Shown in pieces: positions 12,501 to 25,900 of a stretch of 64,000 bases of DNA. Under the pieces are notes generated by a model. The model saw only the letters and a program-made list of their open reading frames with translations, searched no databases and had not been told where the DNA came from. Every line of letters begins with the position of its first letter. Position 1 is the stretch's first letter. Source of the DNA: Lanius collurio (lineage: Eukaryota; Chordata; Aves; Passeriformes; Laniidae). The translations under genes and the position numbers were made by a program. Location: the NCBI GenBank assembly GCA_020086605.1, contig JACBWW010000067.1, positions 876,425 through 940,424 of the forward strand. Direction: 5' to 3'.

Positions 12501-15500
12501 CTCAGAAGCTTTGGGATAGGATGAAATTTAGGCTACAGATGTTACAGCCAAATCCTATTGCCAGGAGCCCAGCCCTGCAATTTAAAGGTGCCCTGGCACA
12601 AACTCGCACCAAACACGGCTCCCAGCATCTGCTGCACTCAGAAATTACACACGTCAAAAAGGGCAAGCTCAAAGCATCTGCAGTGCTTTTGGGAGCTCAG
12701 AGCTGAGCTGGCTCCCCACGAGTTTCCCCAGCCCCCAGGCAGAGCAGCAGAGCTCTGCACTTACTCCACCGGGAAGCCCAAGGCTGCCCAGGGAGAAAAG
12801 AGCCACATGCTCTTCCAACCCTAGAAACCATTCCCCAGCACTGAGGCAGGAAAACACTCGTGGCAAGGCTCTTCTGGCCACGGGAAGGAGAACAGCAGGG
12901 ATTTGGGGCATCAGTGTCCATGCTGACAGCTCCACAGCCTGCAACATACAGTGGACAAAGGATGTGAGCAGTATCCTAACAGCCAAGGAGAGGATAAGCT
13001 CAGAGTCAGGCTCGTTACTTTTTTTTCTGACCCTCAAAAAGGTCCTTTTCTCTTTCTGAAGTGACATCCCCCGAGTCTCCACTGCAACAACAGCATCAAC
13101 ACAGGGGTGACCTGGTCAGCCCACAGAGGTAAAACAGGAGAAACAGCTCTGAAGCACATTTTTGTGTCTGTGATCATATGGCTGAGAACCAGCAGCATCA
13201 ACTCCCTAAATAGCACATGGCATCTGAGGCTACACCACTGATTTTGGCAACAACCGCTTCCCTCTCAGCTACAGAAAACCTGTATATAGGAAAATATACA
13301 TATGGATACAGACATATATGACTTTTACATGACTTTGCCATTTCTGAACAGTCCAGTAAGGCTTCACAGATTTGCTTTTCCCAAGGAGGAGACTGCCAAG
13401 CCCATGGCTAAGCAAAGTCCCCCAACTGTTGTGCCACACTCAAAGAGTCAGCCCTTTGCTTTTCTTGCCTCGCTTCAATGTGTGCGGCTCAGTTTTGGTT
13501 TTAATTGCAAAGTCCCCACATTCTGCAAACCAAATGCAGCTGGAATTGAAATCAAAGAGCAAAACCACCCACCAACAAAAATCAAAGCATCACACTGCCA
13601 AAAATCAAGTGGGATGCACAAAGCAGAGAGCTTAAACAGGGAGGGGGGGGGATGAAAATTACACTAATAGCATGTTTCCATTTGTAATAACCTGAGAGCT
13701 GGGTAATAACACTGGAAGGTGAACTACCCTTGGCCCAAAGAGAGGTGGCTGTTTATGAAACCATCTGGCTGTCAGCAGCTCAAACACCACAAGAAGGAAG
13801 AGTGTAAAATGGGCAGGTAGAGCCAGGCTGTCAGCAGCCCTCTGGGCTGGGAGAGGATGTTCTGTCCTCTACCTGACTGAGGGGGAGGAGAAAAAAAATT
13901 CTAGAAATTGTCTGCATTATGGGGACAGTAGTAGTCTGTGGTTTATGGGGTTGGGGTTTGTTTTTGTTGTGTCGAACTTGTTTATTTAGGAGGAGCTTTA
14001 TAAATCATTCTTTTCTGTAAAGCAGGCACCAAGGAACAGCTACCAGAAAGCATTCCTCTGCTTTTAAGAAAGCATTGAACAAAAATGATCAGATGTATTT
14101 AATGGGCTGTTGAAACAGTGTAATGCCAGCTTCTTACATTATCGTGGCTCCTAATGATTTTACTAAGCAAAGAGCTGGAAGAGATTGACTTGGCATTCCT
14201 GGCCTCTGCCAATACATTCTGCTCAGACACAAGCAGCATAGCTGAACAGCAACAGGTAGGATGATATTTAATGCCCACCTCTGTATCTTGACATTGTCTG
14301 GTTTGAAATAGAGTCTTCATGCCATTTACTGGCAGTGAAACTAATGGGATTCTGTAAAAATCAATCCATAAATGCTCAGACGCTAAAATGAATGGTTTCC
14401 TTTCTGTTCCATTTACGGGAGGGCTCTTTTATGGATATCTATATGCCAGCATAAAAATTGCAGGAACAACTTTCTAAGTCTTCACTAAATTCAAGGGGAC
14501 TTTTGTAAAGAAGATTGCTTTAAAAGAACCTGCTATTTCCCATGGCAGCTCATTACTACCCACAAACCCCAAAGAGCTACACTGGCTTGTGAGAGCTGCC
14601 CCAGCTGCCCCACATTCCTGCTGGGCACACAGAAGCTGCAGGAGAAAAACCAAGGTCAGGGTTAGGATGGGACAGCAGCCCCTCTGCCCAACACAGGTGC
14701 TATTGAACTGAAATTATGGATCACATTCACCCACATCCTGAACACTGCCCAGAGATGCTAAACCCTCTGCCAGGGCCTGCATAGCCAGCACAGGGACTGC
14801 TGTCAGTGGAGCACTTCCAGAGGGGGAGAAATAAATTCATAAACTAAACAATGCTTCTTGATGACACGTTCAATGAAAGTGAAAGAAACAGAGAGATGTA
14901 TTTCTTCCTTGCCCTACCCACCATGTTAAATGGCAGGGGGTGGGTTTCTGGGGTTTAGGGATTATTTCTTCTGAAGGAAGCACAAAAACTGCACAACCTG
15001 TTTGTCACTCCTGAAGACAACAGTTTATCAGAGCAGTCAGCAAACTGAGAGATTATTCAGATTTCTGCCTCCACATATTACTTCCAAGACCACTTTCCTG
15101 AAAATACCCAGTAATTCCTGTCCCAGAAGTGAGCTGGGGATGCTGAGCAAACCCCTGCACGGCTCTGCACAGCTCTGCATTCCCTTCTCACCTCCCAGGG
15201 GTGCAGGCTCTGGGATTTGCCTTAGGTCCTACTTTGTGGTCCTCAGCCCCACAGCTGCAGGCAGGGATATTTCCACACGGCTTCCCCTGGCATGTGCCCT
15301 CCTGACTCTGCACCACTCAGAAAAAATGACTCTGCCAGCTCCAAGAGCTGAAAATAGATGGGCAGGTAAGAGCCAGGTCAATCATGCACAGTCCACAAAA
15401 CCACAGCTCCAGTCCATCTTGATCAGCTGGAGACATAATGGAGGAGGACATGGGGACCCCATGGACAGGCTTCACCACTGCTGGCCAGTAACACTGACAC

Positions 15501-16374
15501 CCTTGGTTAGTCCACTGGAATTGTCTCTGGGAAAAACCCAAAGCCAGAAAGCCACTAGCACATCACCAGATCCTCTACCAAGGATAATATTCTATGGGGT
15601 TTACAACTATCTCAAACATAAATTGGGATAAAGGGAAAAATGTACATCCAGGCCCTTTGTACTTCTGCAACAATCCATCTTGTTTCTGTCAACTTAACAT
15701 CTGCAGAAAGATGTAGCTCTGCTGGAGGAAAAATAGCTCCTAAGTGCTCCTGGTCATGACAGATCTCACGGCACACAGCAGAAGTTCACCACATCCTCCT
15801 GGCCAAGGGCCAGGCTCACAGAATTGCATTTTTTCTTACCCTCTTTCAGCTCCTCCTTCATCCACTTCAGAGGTTTTTCTTCATCTCTCCTTCCTCACAT
15901 TTCACTTCCAAGGGCATGGGACTACAATAGCCCTGTTTTTTCTCCATATCCAACCTCAGAAAACGAATCATTCCCCAACCATCCAACCAGACACCTTGCC
16001 TCCAACACAGGGCAGAGCCCTCTGCACTAGCAGCCACACACAACTCCTCTAGGAGTGATGCTTTTCCCCACTTTTCTGCCCTAAAGACACCATCCCGAGT
16101 CATGAGACAATTTTTTCCCTCCATCTTTTTTTCCTCCTCTTACAAAAGCTGTGGCTGAGGGTGGTCATGAAGGTATTGAAGCCTCCTGCTGCCAGCCATC
16201 AAGTGCTTCACACCACAAAAGCCTGGCCGTAGTGAGGCTGATGCCATGAAGATTTCTGTCTTTCCTTTTATACCCCTTCCATGCCTTTTTGCAGCTTCTG
16301 TTCCTGGTGCTTTTTGCCTACATTCTTGGACTTGTTTGTTCAGCTAGGAGACTAAACATTTTAGAAGCTTTGTA

Positions 16375-16690
16375 GGTAGAGGTTAATGTACCCCACACCC
16401 CAAGGTCCTCTCCAGAATACATTCTGTGAACTAAGATAGAACCATCCAGGGGAAGGCACCTTGGGCAGGGGGGCTTGCTCGAGCTTCTCATTGGGGAATT
16501 TTTGATAGATATGCTAGTTAGTAAGACCTAAATGTTATACCAGATCTTTTGGGGGTGTGCACTGCAAAGTGCATTTCGGTGCATTTGACCTGGACGTGTG
16601 CACCTAAGGATCGTTTAAATAAATACCAAGGTAAAATCCCTTTTTCCCCTTCTAACCGTGTTTGACTCTTGATTTAAGACCAGGAAAAGG
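16375..16690 (+). mobile_element. Probable solo LTR, ERVL-like (avian endogenous retrovirus)
   Basis: About 310 bp with LTR layout. A U3-like part contains a C-rich start and a GGGGAATTTTTGATAG stretch. A polyadenylation signal AATAAA lies at 16618-16623, followed by a U5-like pyrimidine-rich tract (CCCTTTTTCCCCTTC) and an end near GGCATCA. Wording such as GATATGCTAGTTAG resembles passerine ERVL LTRs as I remember them. No gag or pol reading frame lies on either side, so this would be a solo LTR left by recombination. I could not fix exact TG...CA termini or a 5-bp target duplication, so both edges are approximate. Confidence 0.55.
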
Positions 16691-16929
16691 CATCAAGGTC
16701 CACAAGGAAATTACTCTATCTCTCTGCAAGTAACCTCCCATCCTCCACCTAATTTCTTCCAAGCCAGGACCCATCCTAATGAGATACCCAGAACTCAGCA
16801 GCACAGCCAAGGCAGGGGCACGTTCCTGAACTACCAGCTGATGTTACAACTTTATCAGTGCTATGAACGCTTCACCTTCCCCTTCAATTTCTGCTTTTCC
16901 CCCATCCAGACTGACAATTCTCCAATGAT

Positions 16930-16998
16930 TTTAGCTGAATTTAGCTCATTTTCAGTTAATTTGGCTAAGATTTTGCTAAAGTTAGCTAAGTAGCTAAA
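16930..16998. repeat. Cluster of TTAGCT / AGCTAA motifs
   Basis: An AT-rich 70-bp stretch in GALNT14 intron 1 where TTTAGCT, TTAGCT, GGCTAA, GCTAAA and AGCTAA recur about seven times on both strands at irregular spacing. It could be a degenerate simple repeat or a cluster of binding sites; nothing in the sequence decides. Confidence 0.4.
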
Positions 16999-19500
16999 AG
17001 CGTCTCGCATTAAATCTTCCCATGCCTCAAAGTCCCTCTCTATAAAAAGAGACTCATTATCACTGACTTGTCTCTAAATGACTGAGACTTTAAATCACTG
17101 CCACACAACATCTGGTTTGTGACCCATGAGAAGCTGCCAGGCTCTGTTCAGCTGGGTAACAACCCACTGGTGGAGATGCCACTGACTCAGCTCCAAACTG
17201 CCTTCTACATCCCCAAAGCAAGGGCCAGGGCTGAGGGACAGAGTACAGGCAGCTCAGGGACCTAGAAACTGCTGAAATCAGTAGAAGGCTTAAGCCTTGC
17301 GAGCTCTCAGCCTTTCACCAGCAGGAAAGTGCTTCAAAACTAAAAGAAAAAAGGAAACCCAGCTAAGGTGGAAAGCAAATGAAGGGGTTGCAACCTTAAG
17401 AGCTGCAGAGACATTCAAACAATAGTATCTCAAACCTTCCCTGCAGCTGTAGCCAGCAAGACTATAAATTGGCCTATGATTTAGCTCCATTTGGTGCCCT
17501 CTATCCAGCCCTGCAGCACGGCCCACGTGGCAGATACCAGCTTCCATCCTTATCTCCACTATCCATTAGCTGCTGTCAGAAAGCACGGGGAGAAGGCAGG
17601 GTGCCAGCACAGCTCTGCATGCACAGGAGCCCCCTTTTCCTCCCCCAGCAGGTCCCCTTGCAGCACCTCCAGCCATCACTAGGACCACGCTCCTGTGCTG
17701 AGGGGCCTTGGCCAAGGCAGATATTTCATCTCATAGCCCATCCATTGTTGAGTATGCTATTTTCTTAACAATTTTTCCTTTCTTTCCCCCCTCCTTTTTT
17801 TTCCTCTTCTCCCCCTTGATTCATTATATCAATCATTTATATCCACAGCACCAGCCAGTTGATTTACTGCCTCGATCAATGCAGCTCCAGCATGAAAAAG
17901 AGACACAGTAAGCTCAGCGTGCAACAGGGACCCAGCTGTGGGAACCTGGAAGGACAAGAGGGAGCGACAGGGAACGCAATCACCCCACAAACCAAGAGCA
18001 CCAACAGCACAGCTTTCTGCATTCCCTATGAGTACACCAAGTCTGCAAGGACAGGGCAGTGCTAGGGCAGATGGACAGATCCTGCCAGGCACTCCTGGAA
18101 GACAGGAGGTTTGAGGGTTCTAGGAGCGGAGCAGATTTGGGCAAGAATTTGTTTTGCCCCTAAGCAGGCAGTGGAGAAACCCCGCTCCATCAGGATCAAC
18201 TTGGAGCACTTCTGCTAAGCACCTCGTTTGCTCTCCCTCTCCTAATGAACAGCGTGACAAGCTCAGAAATCAATGGAGGCTCGGCGAACCCTGAGCGCAG
18301 CTCGTGCCGGCGCCCAGCCAGGCGTCCCCGGCACCTGCTCTCCCTAACTCAAACCGACGGGGAGCGATTACCCGACAGCTCAGCTAATGGCCACCCTGTC
18401 AGGGCTCCTCACCCACACCCCGGCAGGGCAGCCCATGGAAACAAGTCATTTGTGGAGGTGCCAGCCTTCTCTCCGTGCAGAGAAGAGGGGCTGCAGCAGG
18501 GACACCGGGGATCAGCCTTGGGGAAGTCCCCAGCATTTCCCTGCAGCCAAGGATGCTTGGCTCAGTACCCCTCTCCCAAATGACTGCTGACGTTTCAAGA
18601 CCCCTGGCCCCACGAGCAAAATCCCAGTCTTTATGGCCAGATGGACACTGCACATTTTGGGCAAAACAGGAAGTGTGGGGACACCTCCAAGACAAGCCAC
18701 CTGCTTGCGATACCTGCGGCTGAGCAGGAAGGCACAAAAGGAAGTGAGAATGCAGCCCTGGGGGACAGAGAGGGATGCAGAGCAGACCAACAAGTGGAAC
18801 GGGGTGCCAAGAATCTGCTTTTGGCTCTTTTCCCTAAAATACCTGGCATACTGAAGATTGTCTGAGGCAGCTGAGGCTGCACACGAGGGACAAGGCTTTG
18901 CTGGAGAAATAGCTGGATCTCAGTGCCAGACAAGGAAACACAGGAGCTGAGGTAATGGCACAGGCATGATGGGGAACACTCTCCAAACCCAACACCAACT
19001 GGGAGCAGTTCCCCTAAGCACCAAGAAGAGTTCAGGATGGAACAGGGCTCTCTCACAACAAACAGACCCTGGCTTCAGTTCCAACAGCCTCCCCACACCA
19101 CCATTATAGCACCCCCTGCCACTCCCCACTCAGCTGCACGGCCAAGTACATACCAGTGTACACACACATATATGTTACTCAGTTTGCTGCTTCTCCCCTC
19201 TCTGCCTGAAAAGAGGATGAGGAGAAGCAGCATGCAAAGCATGCATCATGCATGGGTTGCCCTGAGCCCTCCAGCTCCTTCCCCTCACAGTGCCCGTGCC
19301 CTGTTCTCTTAACCTCTCTGCAAGGGGCTCATTTCCCATCTTGTTTCACAGCTCCAAACTGTTCCACTGTGCTTTGTTTGCTTAAAAAAATGTAGTTAAG
19401 ATACAGCAAAAAAAAAAAAAAAAGAAGTGGACAAACAGGAGGGATTTACTCCTGCCTTTGCATCTCCTGGCTGGAGGGGCTTCACACACTACTCACTGCG

Positions 19501-19525
19501 GCACTGATGATTTAATCATCAGTGC
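19501..19525. repeat. Perfect 12-bp inverted repeat with 1-nt centre
   Basis: The arms GCACTGATGATT and AATCATCAGTGC are exact reverse complements separated by a single T. The AT-rich core (GATTTAATC) resembles paired homeodomain half-sites. It lies in GALNT14 intron 1, far from any exon. Confidence 0.8.
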
Positions 19526-20848
19526 TACGCTACTGCAAACAGCAGTAGACAGCAGAGCCGGCAGGAGTAATGCTCCCTCCAACAGCGTGAATATTAAGGG
19601 CATTTAACAGCCCTTGTAATCACACTGTGGCTCCTTGCAAGAACACAGCCAGGCAGCACGAGGGAAGGCACTGAACCATGCTGCTGGGTTATCAAACTTC
19701 CTCGTGCTCCTGAGAGCGCTGAAATCAACCCTGCTCACAGCAAAGCGAGTGCTGGCTTCCCTGTGCGCTCTCTCCAAACCAAATCCCACGTGGCAAAAGC
19801 CCTTAAGCACACACTGGGGTGAACTGGGTGACTTGAGAGCCTCCTTCAGTGAAAGCCAGCCTCTTGTGGAATTTGGGTCCCTGTAACACAGAGCAAACAT
19901 TAAGGGCATGAGGAAATTAATCTCCTGTACCTGTCCGATGCACTGGGAAAGCATTACTGGCGGAGGAGAAGAAATCCTGAGCATGGCATGAGTTTAGCTG
20001 CGCCTCAGGACTTGAGATATATCATACTTTTTAGGTCAAGCATTACTTTGTTCTCAAAGGAGAAATGTCCCCAGCTTTTGCACTTGTAATTCTGAAAAGT
20101 TCCCTGTGATTTTGAGGCAGAAATGGCCAGTTATCTCTGGTGTCCTACTGTAATGAAACACCTGTGAAACACAGCCACTCCTGGCCTACAGACTTGAAAC
20201 ACAGCTTTTGGAAATAAGGAAAAAAAGTGGGAATTCATCTGCTTTATCTCTCAGATGCAGTAATGGTTGCTGGTTCTGCCTGAAGGTGAGGAGAACATCT
20301 TGAAACCCAGGTCTGCATTCAGACAGAGAAACACTGGCTTGCCCAAAGCCACATGCACAGCTGGTGCCAATGCCCAAACCAAGATCAATACCAGGAGATC
20401 AGCATCAAAAAATTGTTGATCCCAGTTGATATTTACATATATAAACTCAGAATTGTTTGGCTGTTTTGCCTCGACTAACACCTGCACTGCCAGGAGCTCC
20501 CACTCCCACTGCAGCCTGTGCACCAGAGGGAAGGGAATTAGCTACCTGCCCTTTCATTCACACCTTTAATTATTCAGCTTATATTGATATAAAATTAATT
20601 GAAGCAGAATAAGCTCTTCTCCTAAATGCAGGTGCCCACACGTAGGAATCTCTGAGATTAAAAGGTGCAAATTACTTTATTTAATGAGTTAATTTCCAGC
20701 TATCGCATGGGCAAATCCCCATGCTGGGGCCTGCACCTGCTGCTGCACCAGCTCTGCCCCAGCGCTACGGTTGCTGTGCCAGTGCAATGCTCTGGGTAAG
20801 CAGAAGATGTGCAAAGGTTTGGTTACACAGCAGAGATGTTCTTCACTT

Positions 20849-20878
20849 CTGTGAATGAAACTTCTCTTTCATTCACAG
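20849..20878. repeat. 12-bp hairpin with 6-nt loop
   Basis: The arms CTGTGAATGAAA and TTTCATTCACAG are perfect reverse complements around the loop CTTCTC. Pairing does not continue outside the arms. It lies in GALNT14 intron 1 and has no recognised function. Confidence 0.75.
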
Positions 20879-22879
20879 TCAGGATTTGGCCACAATGATG
20901 GCAGCAGAGAGCTGTCACCCAAGGATGCAGTAAGGCACCAAGAGCAAAGAAATGCCATTTTCCTGAACACCCCTTGTGCCTGTTGGGCAAGGTTGACCAC
21001 CCTCTACCTCCCAGCAGCTGGTGTCCTAAAGTACCAACATCATTTCCTGCTGTTCCCCACATGCTAGGAGAGCTTCTGCCTGCAAAAGCCAAACTGGAAC
21101 TCACTTTCCTTTGCTGACATTGCCTTCAGGAGGGAAGGTGTCCTCACCTTGCTGAATCCCACAGCGCCTCAGGAGAAGAACAACATCTGAACACCTTCCC
21201 TGGCACTCAGATGCCTGCCAGAGCTCCCTGTCACCTTGCAAGGTAGATTGTGTTCGTATTTTATGTTTGATTTTGAAAACGCTGTGTTTCTTGAGTGCAC
21301 AGGTGCATCCAGGAGGTCCCTGCTGAGGAGAAACATCCACATCCATGTGCAGTAACACAGGCTGTGTCACTGGGCAACGTAATGCTTTTCTCATCATTCT
21401 GTTCCCTTTTTTGCCACTTGCAAGTCTAATTTCAAATTTCAGGTATTTCACTTTCTTACCTTTTGTATTGCTCCTTACCAAACCCTTCACACATCACCTT
21501 TGCAAGGGATCTCCACCCCAAAATCAGCTCCTCTCATGCCATGGCCAGCAGACATGGCTGCCAGCACACTGCTGGGCTGAGGGCACATCCCCAAGGGCTG
21601 CACAGGGGTTGGTTCTTTCTTCTCTAAAGAGACTCAAACCAGAGATCTTCCTGCAGGATGGGAGGGCAGGACAGGAGGATTCTTCACAAAGTGTTTTGCT
21701 CTATCACCAGGAGGAAACCATATGCAGCCTACACATCGTACACGGTTTAACTCCGAGCACTAGGCAGATATTCATCCATTTGGATCCCAGTGGCAGCAGC
21801 AGATGGCTGGGTAATGCATGTTTGAGTCTGCCTCTCTCTAAATTACACTGTATTATGGCACCAGGAAAATGCAACGGGCATTATGAATGCCATGACTCTT
21901 CCCTCCTCCTTCTCCATCTAGCTCCATTCCTGTTGAAGGCAGGACCATGCTACACAAGTCTCCCTCCCAGCCTGGCTCCTACACACCAGCTCCAGCAGCT
22001 CCCAGTGTCTTCCCACTGTCCACCTCACTGGAAAAACCACTTGTTTTCCCCAACCGGACCCTGAGTTTTGCATTTCGTCTGGGCAAGGTCAAACTGCAAA
22101 GGGCTGCATCCCAAATGTCCCCCAAGGCAGATCCCAAAGGATATCAGAGGGTATTATTCCATCCTGAACGACTCTGAATCAACCCACTGGATAAAGCAGA
22201 TTACTTAGACCCAGATGAAAAAACTTCTTTTAAATAAAAATATATTAAAAAAAAAAATCACTGTTTTATAAGAAGAACTGAGCCAGCCATTGAAAGTGAA
22301 TCTGCTCATACCTGTAACCCTTCCCTCACACCTTTTCTCCATCTCACCTAACAACAAGCAACTAAAAATTCAACACACAAGCAAGAAAAGATGTGCACGA
22401 ACTCCATCCAGCCCAGAGGGGCTGCAGCCAAGGCCCACGTCACTGAACATATTCATGTCTTATTTGTGAGCTGTGTGTCTCCATAATGGGTTATGAGGTG
22501 TGCTTGTAACTGGCGGATGCCAACGGTGGTCCTTGAGGAGGAAATGGTGTGTGTCTAAATGCAGGCAAAGCTATTTGGAAAGCCAGGACAAAGCAGCCTT
22601 TCGTTCCTGGCATGGGCCAAATTACATCCTTTGGACTTACTCCTTCAGTGGCTTCAAAAGAAAAAGAATCATCCGTCTCAATTTCCCTGGCTCTGTGAAT
22701 AATGTTTGGAGAATAGAGGGTGATTTCATAGCTCATTTGTTTTTGCACCACATGAACCCTGCTCTCCTCGCATCACTTTCCAATCAGGTTTATAGCTGGT
22801 GTTTCCACGAGAAAAATCAAGGAGGGAAAAGCTATGACCCTTAGTCTCACTTGAGACTGAGGGGAAAAAAACAAAAGTT

Positions 22880-22912
22880 AAAATAAATTAAATAAATAAA
22901 TAAATAAATAAA
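22880..22912. repeat. (AAAT)n microsatellite
   Basis: An interrupted AAAT/TAAA tetranucleotide run of about 33 bp in GALNT14 intron 1. Likely length-polymorphic. Confidence 0.9.
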
Positions 22913-25900
22913 GGAGAATCTCCCTTGTCTTTCAGCCTGATCTGAAAATGAACCTATTTTGCTTCTGAATCAATTCTCTCCTGGCACTGCACTTCCTGCA
23001 GTACTTTCCGAGATGAGTTGCAATCATTAGCTCACTTGCTCCTCCAAATAATATCACAAAGCTGGAGCTCAAGCTGCTTTGCAGTAAATCATCACTAATT
23101 TCTGTCTACGTGTGGCAAGGCAGGGTTTGACGGAGGACACAAGTCCTGCCACACCCTCCCAGTGCCACCATCCATCTGCGTACCTGCTCTCTGGGGACAG
23201 TCCAGAGCGTCACCTCATTCCCCCCCCGTGGAGAAGTGACACTGGCACATCATCCCTTATTCAAACACCTCTCCAATGACCCCCAAAGGACCATCACAGC
23301 TCTCATGCCCTTGGGCTGCAGAAAGGGTTAACCAAGGCTCATAAGGGGCTTCCAAACAGCAGGATTGAGGCAAACTCTTAGTAGGACTAATGCTGCCTCC
23401 ATGAACAAAGGGGTGAACTCCTGCTGAACCCACCACCACTGATCATTTTCCAAAGGCACATGTTAAGGACAAGAAACCCTCCTCCTGCTCCTCCCAGGAA
23501 CTCCGTGCTACTGGCACCCAGAGATCCAGCCACTCCTCGGACACTCAACGCCCATCCCACAGCAGAAGGCTTTCCAGGTACCCTATAGGCTGATTCAGCC
23601 TGAGCTAGGGCTGCCCTTCCCACCCCAGCAGTAGCTATATGAGAAAACCTACATCTAGGCAGCCCCCCCTTTCCCAGCTCCTATGGAAATATATAAAGAG
23701 TAGAGCAACACCGGTTTAGATGAGCAGGAGATGGGGCTCAAGATCTCCTCCCTGGCTTACTCTTCCTGTAACACTGATTCCTGCTGCGATTCTGGAACCA
23801 AAAAGGGTAAAGAGGGTGGGAAATCAATTTAATTGCAGCTTAGTAAGCAACTGCACTAAGTATCGCTGGCAAAATCTGAACATTTTGCTGTGAGAGAAAG
23901 GGGGAGAAATGGCTTTTTCATTGCACGGGAAAGTGGATTGAGAGCAAACTCCCCCCCATCATCTGCTCCTCATCCCTTCCTTCTTTCAACAGGAGGAAGC
24001 CAGCAAGAAACACACAGCTAACGCCAGCAATCTCCCTCTCCTGCTACTCCAATTAACAGTCAATCCGCTGCACCCTTTGTCATTAGGCTGCACGTAATTA
24101 CTCCTTCACACAAACGTCTTCCTTAAACAGATCCTACTTCTGCTTTCTCCGCAGATACATTCCCCTTAATTGGTTTTATTGCACCAAATGCTGGCCTGCC
24201 CTCACAGATGAGACTCTCCCAGGCAGAGTACGTTGCTTTTGCAATTCCACAACTTCTCCCAAGCTTGCTTTTCCCACTGACAAGGAGATTACAGCACAAA
24301 GAAACACACCCAGAGGTACCAAAGTGGCATCCCGTGAGCTGTGCACACAGAACACACCCACAGACCCAAGAAAAACACTGGGCACACAAAGCCCCAATAA
24401 TCAGCTTCCTAGGGATTTGTCAGCCTGGGACATCAACGCTGTCCCTGCATTTATGTGGGATCACAAGACAGTGTTATTTGCAAGGCTGCATCTCCTGGCA
24501 GTGCCCTTCCCATGCCAGAGCTCACACCTGCAGAGCCATAGCAGCTCAGCACAGTGTGCCCTCTGTGCTCTGCCCTGGTCTCTACACATACAATCAACCT
24601 CTCAGCTTCAGGAGGCACAGAAAAACCCTAGTCACAGTACCATAAAATGCTGCCCGGACCTGCCTTCCCCAGGCACAGCATTCCCATTTATAGCTCTCAC
24701 CCTGCAGCCATCTCCTGTGCCGAGTCCCCGGCCTGTGGGGAGGCACAGGTCACGCTGCAGAGCCAGGAACAAGGGATGTTTCGGCAGAGCAAGAAGTAAA
24801 CTCAGCCAAGACAGGCCCTGGGCCATGAGCCCATCAAAATAAATCAGGATGATGCTTTCTTATCAAGGGAAGGAAAAGCGAGGAGAAAACACCGGGGTTT
24901 TGAGTAAACAGTCCAACTCTGTGCATATCCGAGGTGGTGAAAGGATAAATAGGACAGAACACCTTCCCTGACAGTCAGCATCTTTCTCAAGCATGGAGAC
25001 ACTTCAACACGTGTGCTATGACATCGAGACAGAGCTGATTTTGGAAACTTCCATGCTCAAAAATAGGACTTGCTTTTGTAAAGCCCACCCCTCAAGGTAG
25101 CCAAGGGCTCCAGGCCATGAGCCAGAGCTGAGTTCTCCTAAAAACCCAGCAGCAAGGGCTCAAGCCCTTCCCTGTCACCTATGAGAGGATGATGCCACAC
25201 CAGGTCACACCAGCTGGAGAGGGATGCTGCAGCCTGGATTAATTCCACATGCAGGAACCTTGGCAGGAGAAGCAGTTCACAAGAGAAACCATGACACTCC
25301 TGAGCCCAACTCACTCTCAGAGCACCGCCACCTCCAACAACCCTTCAGAGTGAAGCAGCAGGACTCCTCCAACTCTTTTTTTTATTCTTCCAGAGCACAA
25401 TAAAAAGTATTTTTCTTCTGCTGGTGCTCAACGGTTCTTGTCAACAAAACACATACCACCTGCACAGGAATTTATTTATATTCTTACCAGGAGAGAAGCA
25501 GAATCCTTGCCTCCTGTTCTTCCTTCGCTGATACCTCTTTTAAAAGCACCAAGCTACAAAAGGCACCTGTACATTCCAATGCTCACCGTTTTGCAAAGCA
25601 AACAGGTCTTGTTCAATCAATATTTATGCCCCCATCAGTCACAGCTGCAACACAGAGCTCCACCAGAATGTAATGGAGGCGAAATTCATTCATTGCAATT
25701 ACCAGTGAAAAATTAGGGGGGTTTTCATTGACGGGTTATTGTTTCACAGGTATCTCAGGGAGCGCTGTAATGCACAGTGGTCAGGTTAATTAAATGAGGT
25801 GCACCAGGCAGGCTGCTCACCATTTGCCCACAGCTGGTTTCATCACCGAGGTGACCTCCTCGCCTCACCCCTGCTCCACCAGACCTGTCCTGCCCAATAC

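Noticed and set aside
21345..22064. Plus-strand open frame of 239 codons
   Set aside because: Leu/Ser/His/Pro-rich intronic reading with no recognisable motif. Similar chance frames of about 200 codons occur at 6656-7246, 8587-9186 and 15002-15631.
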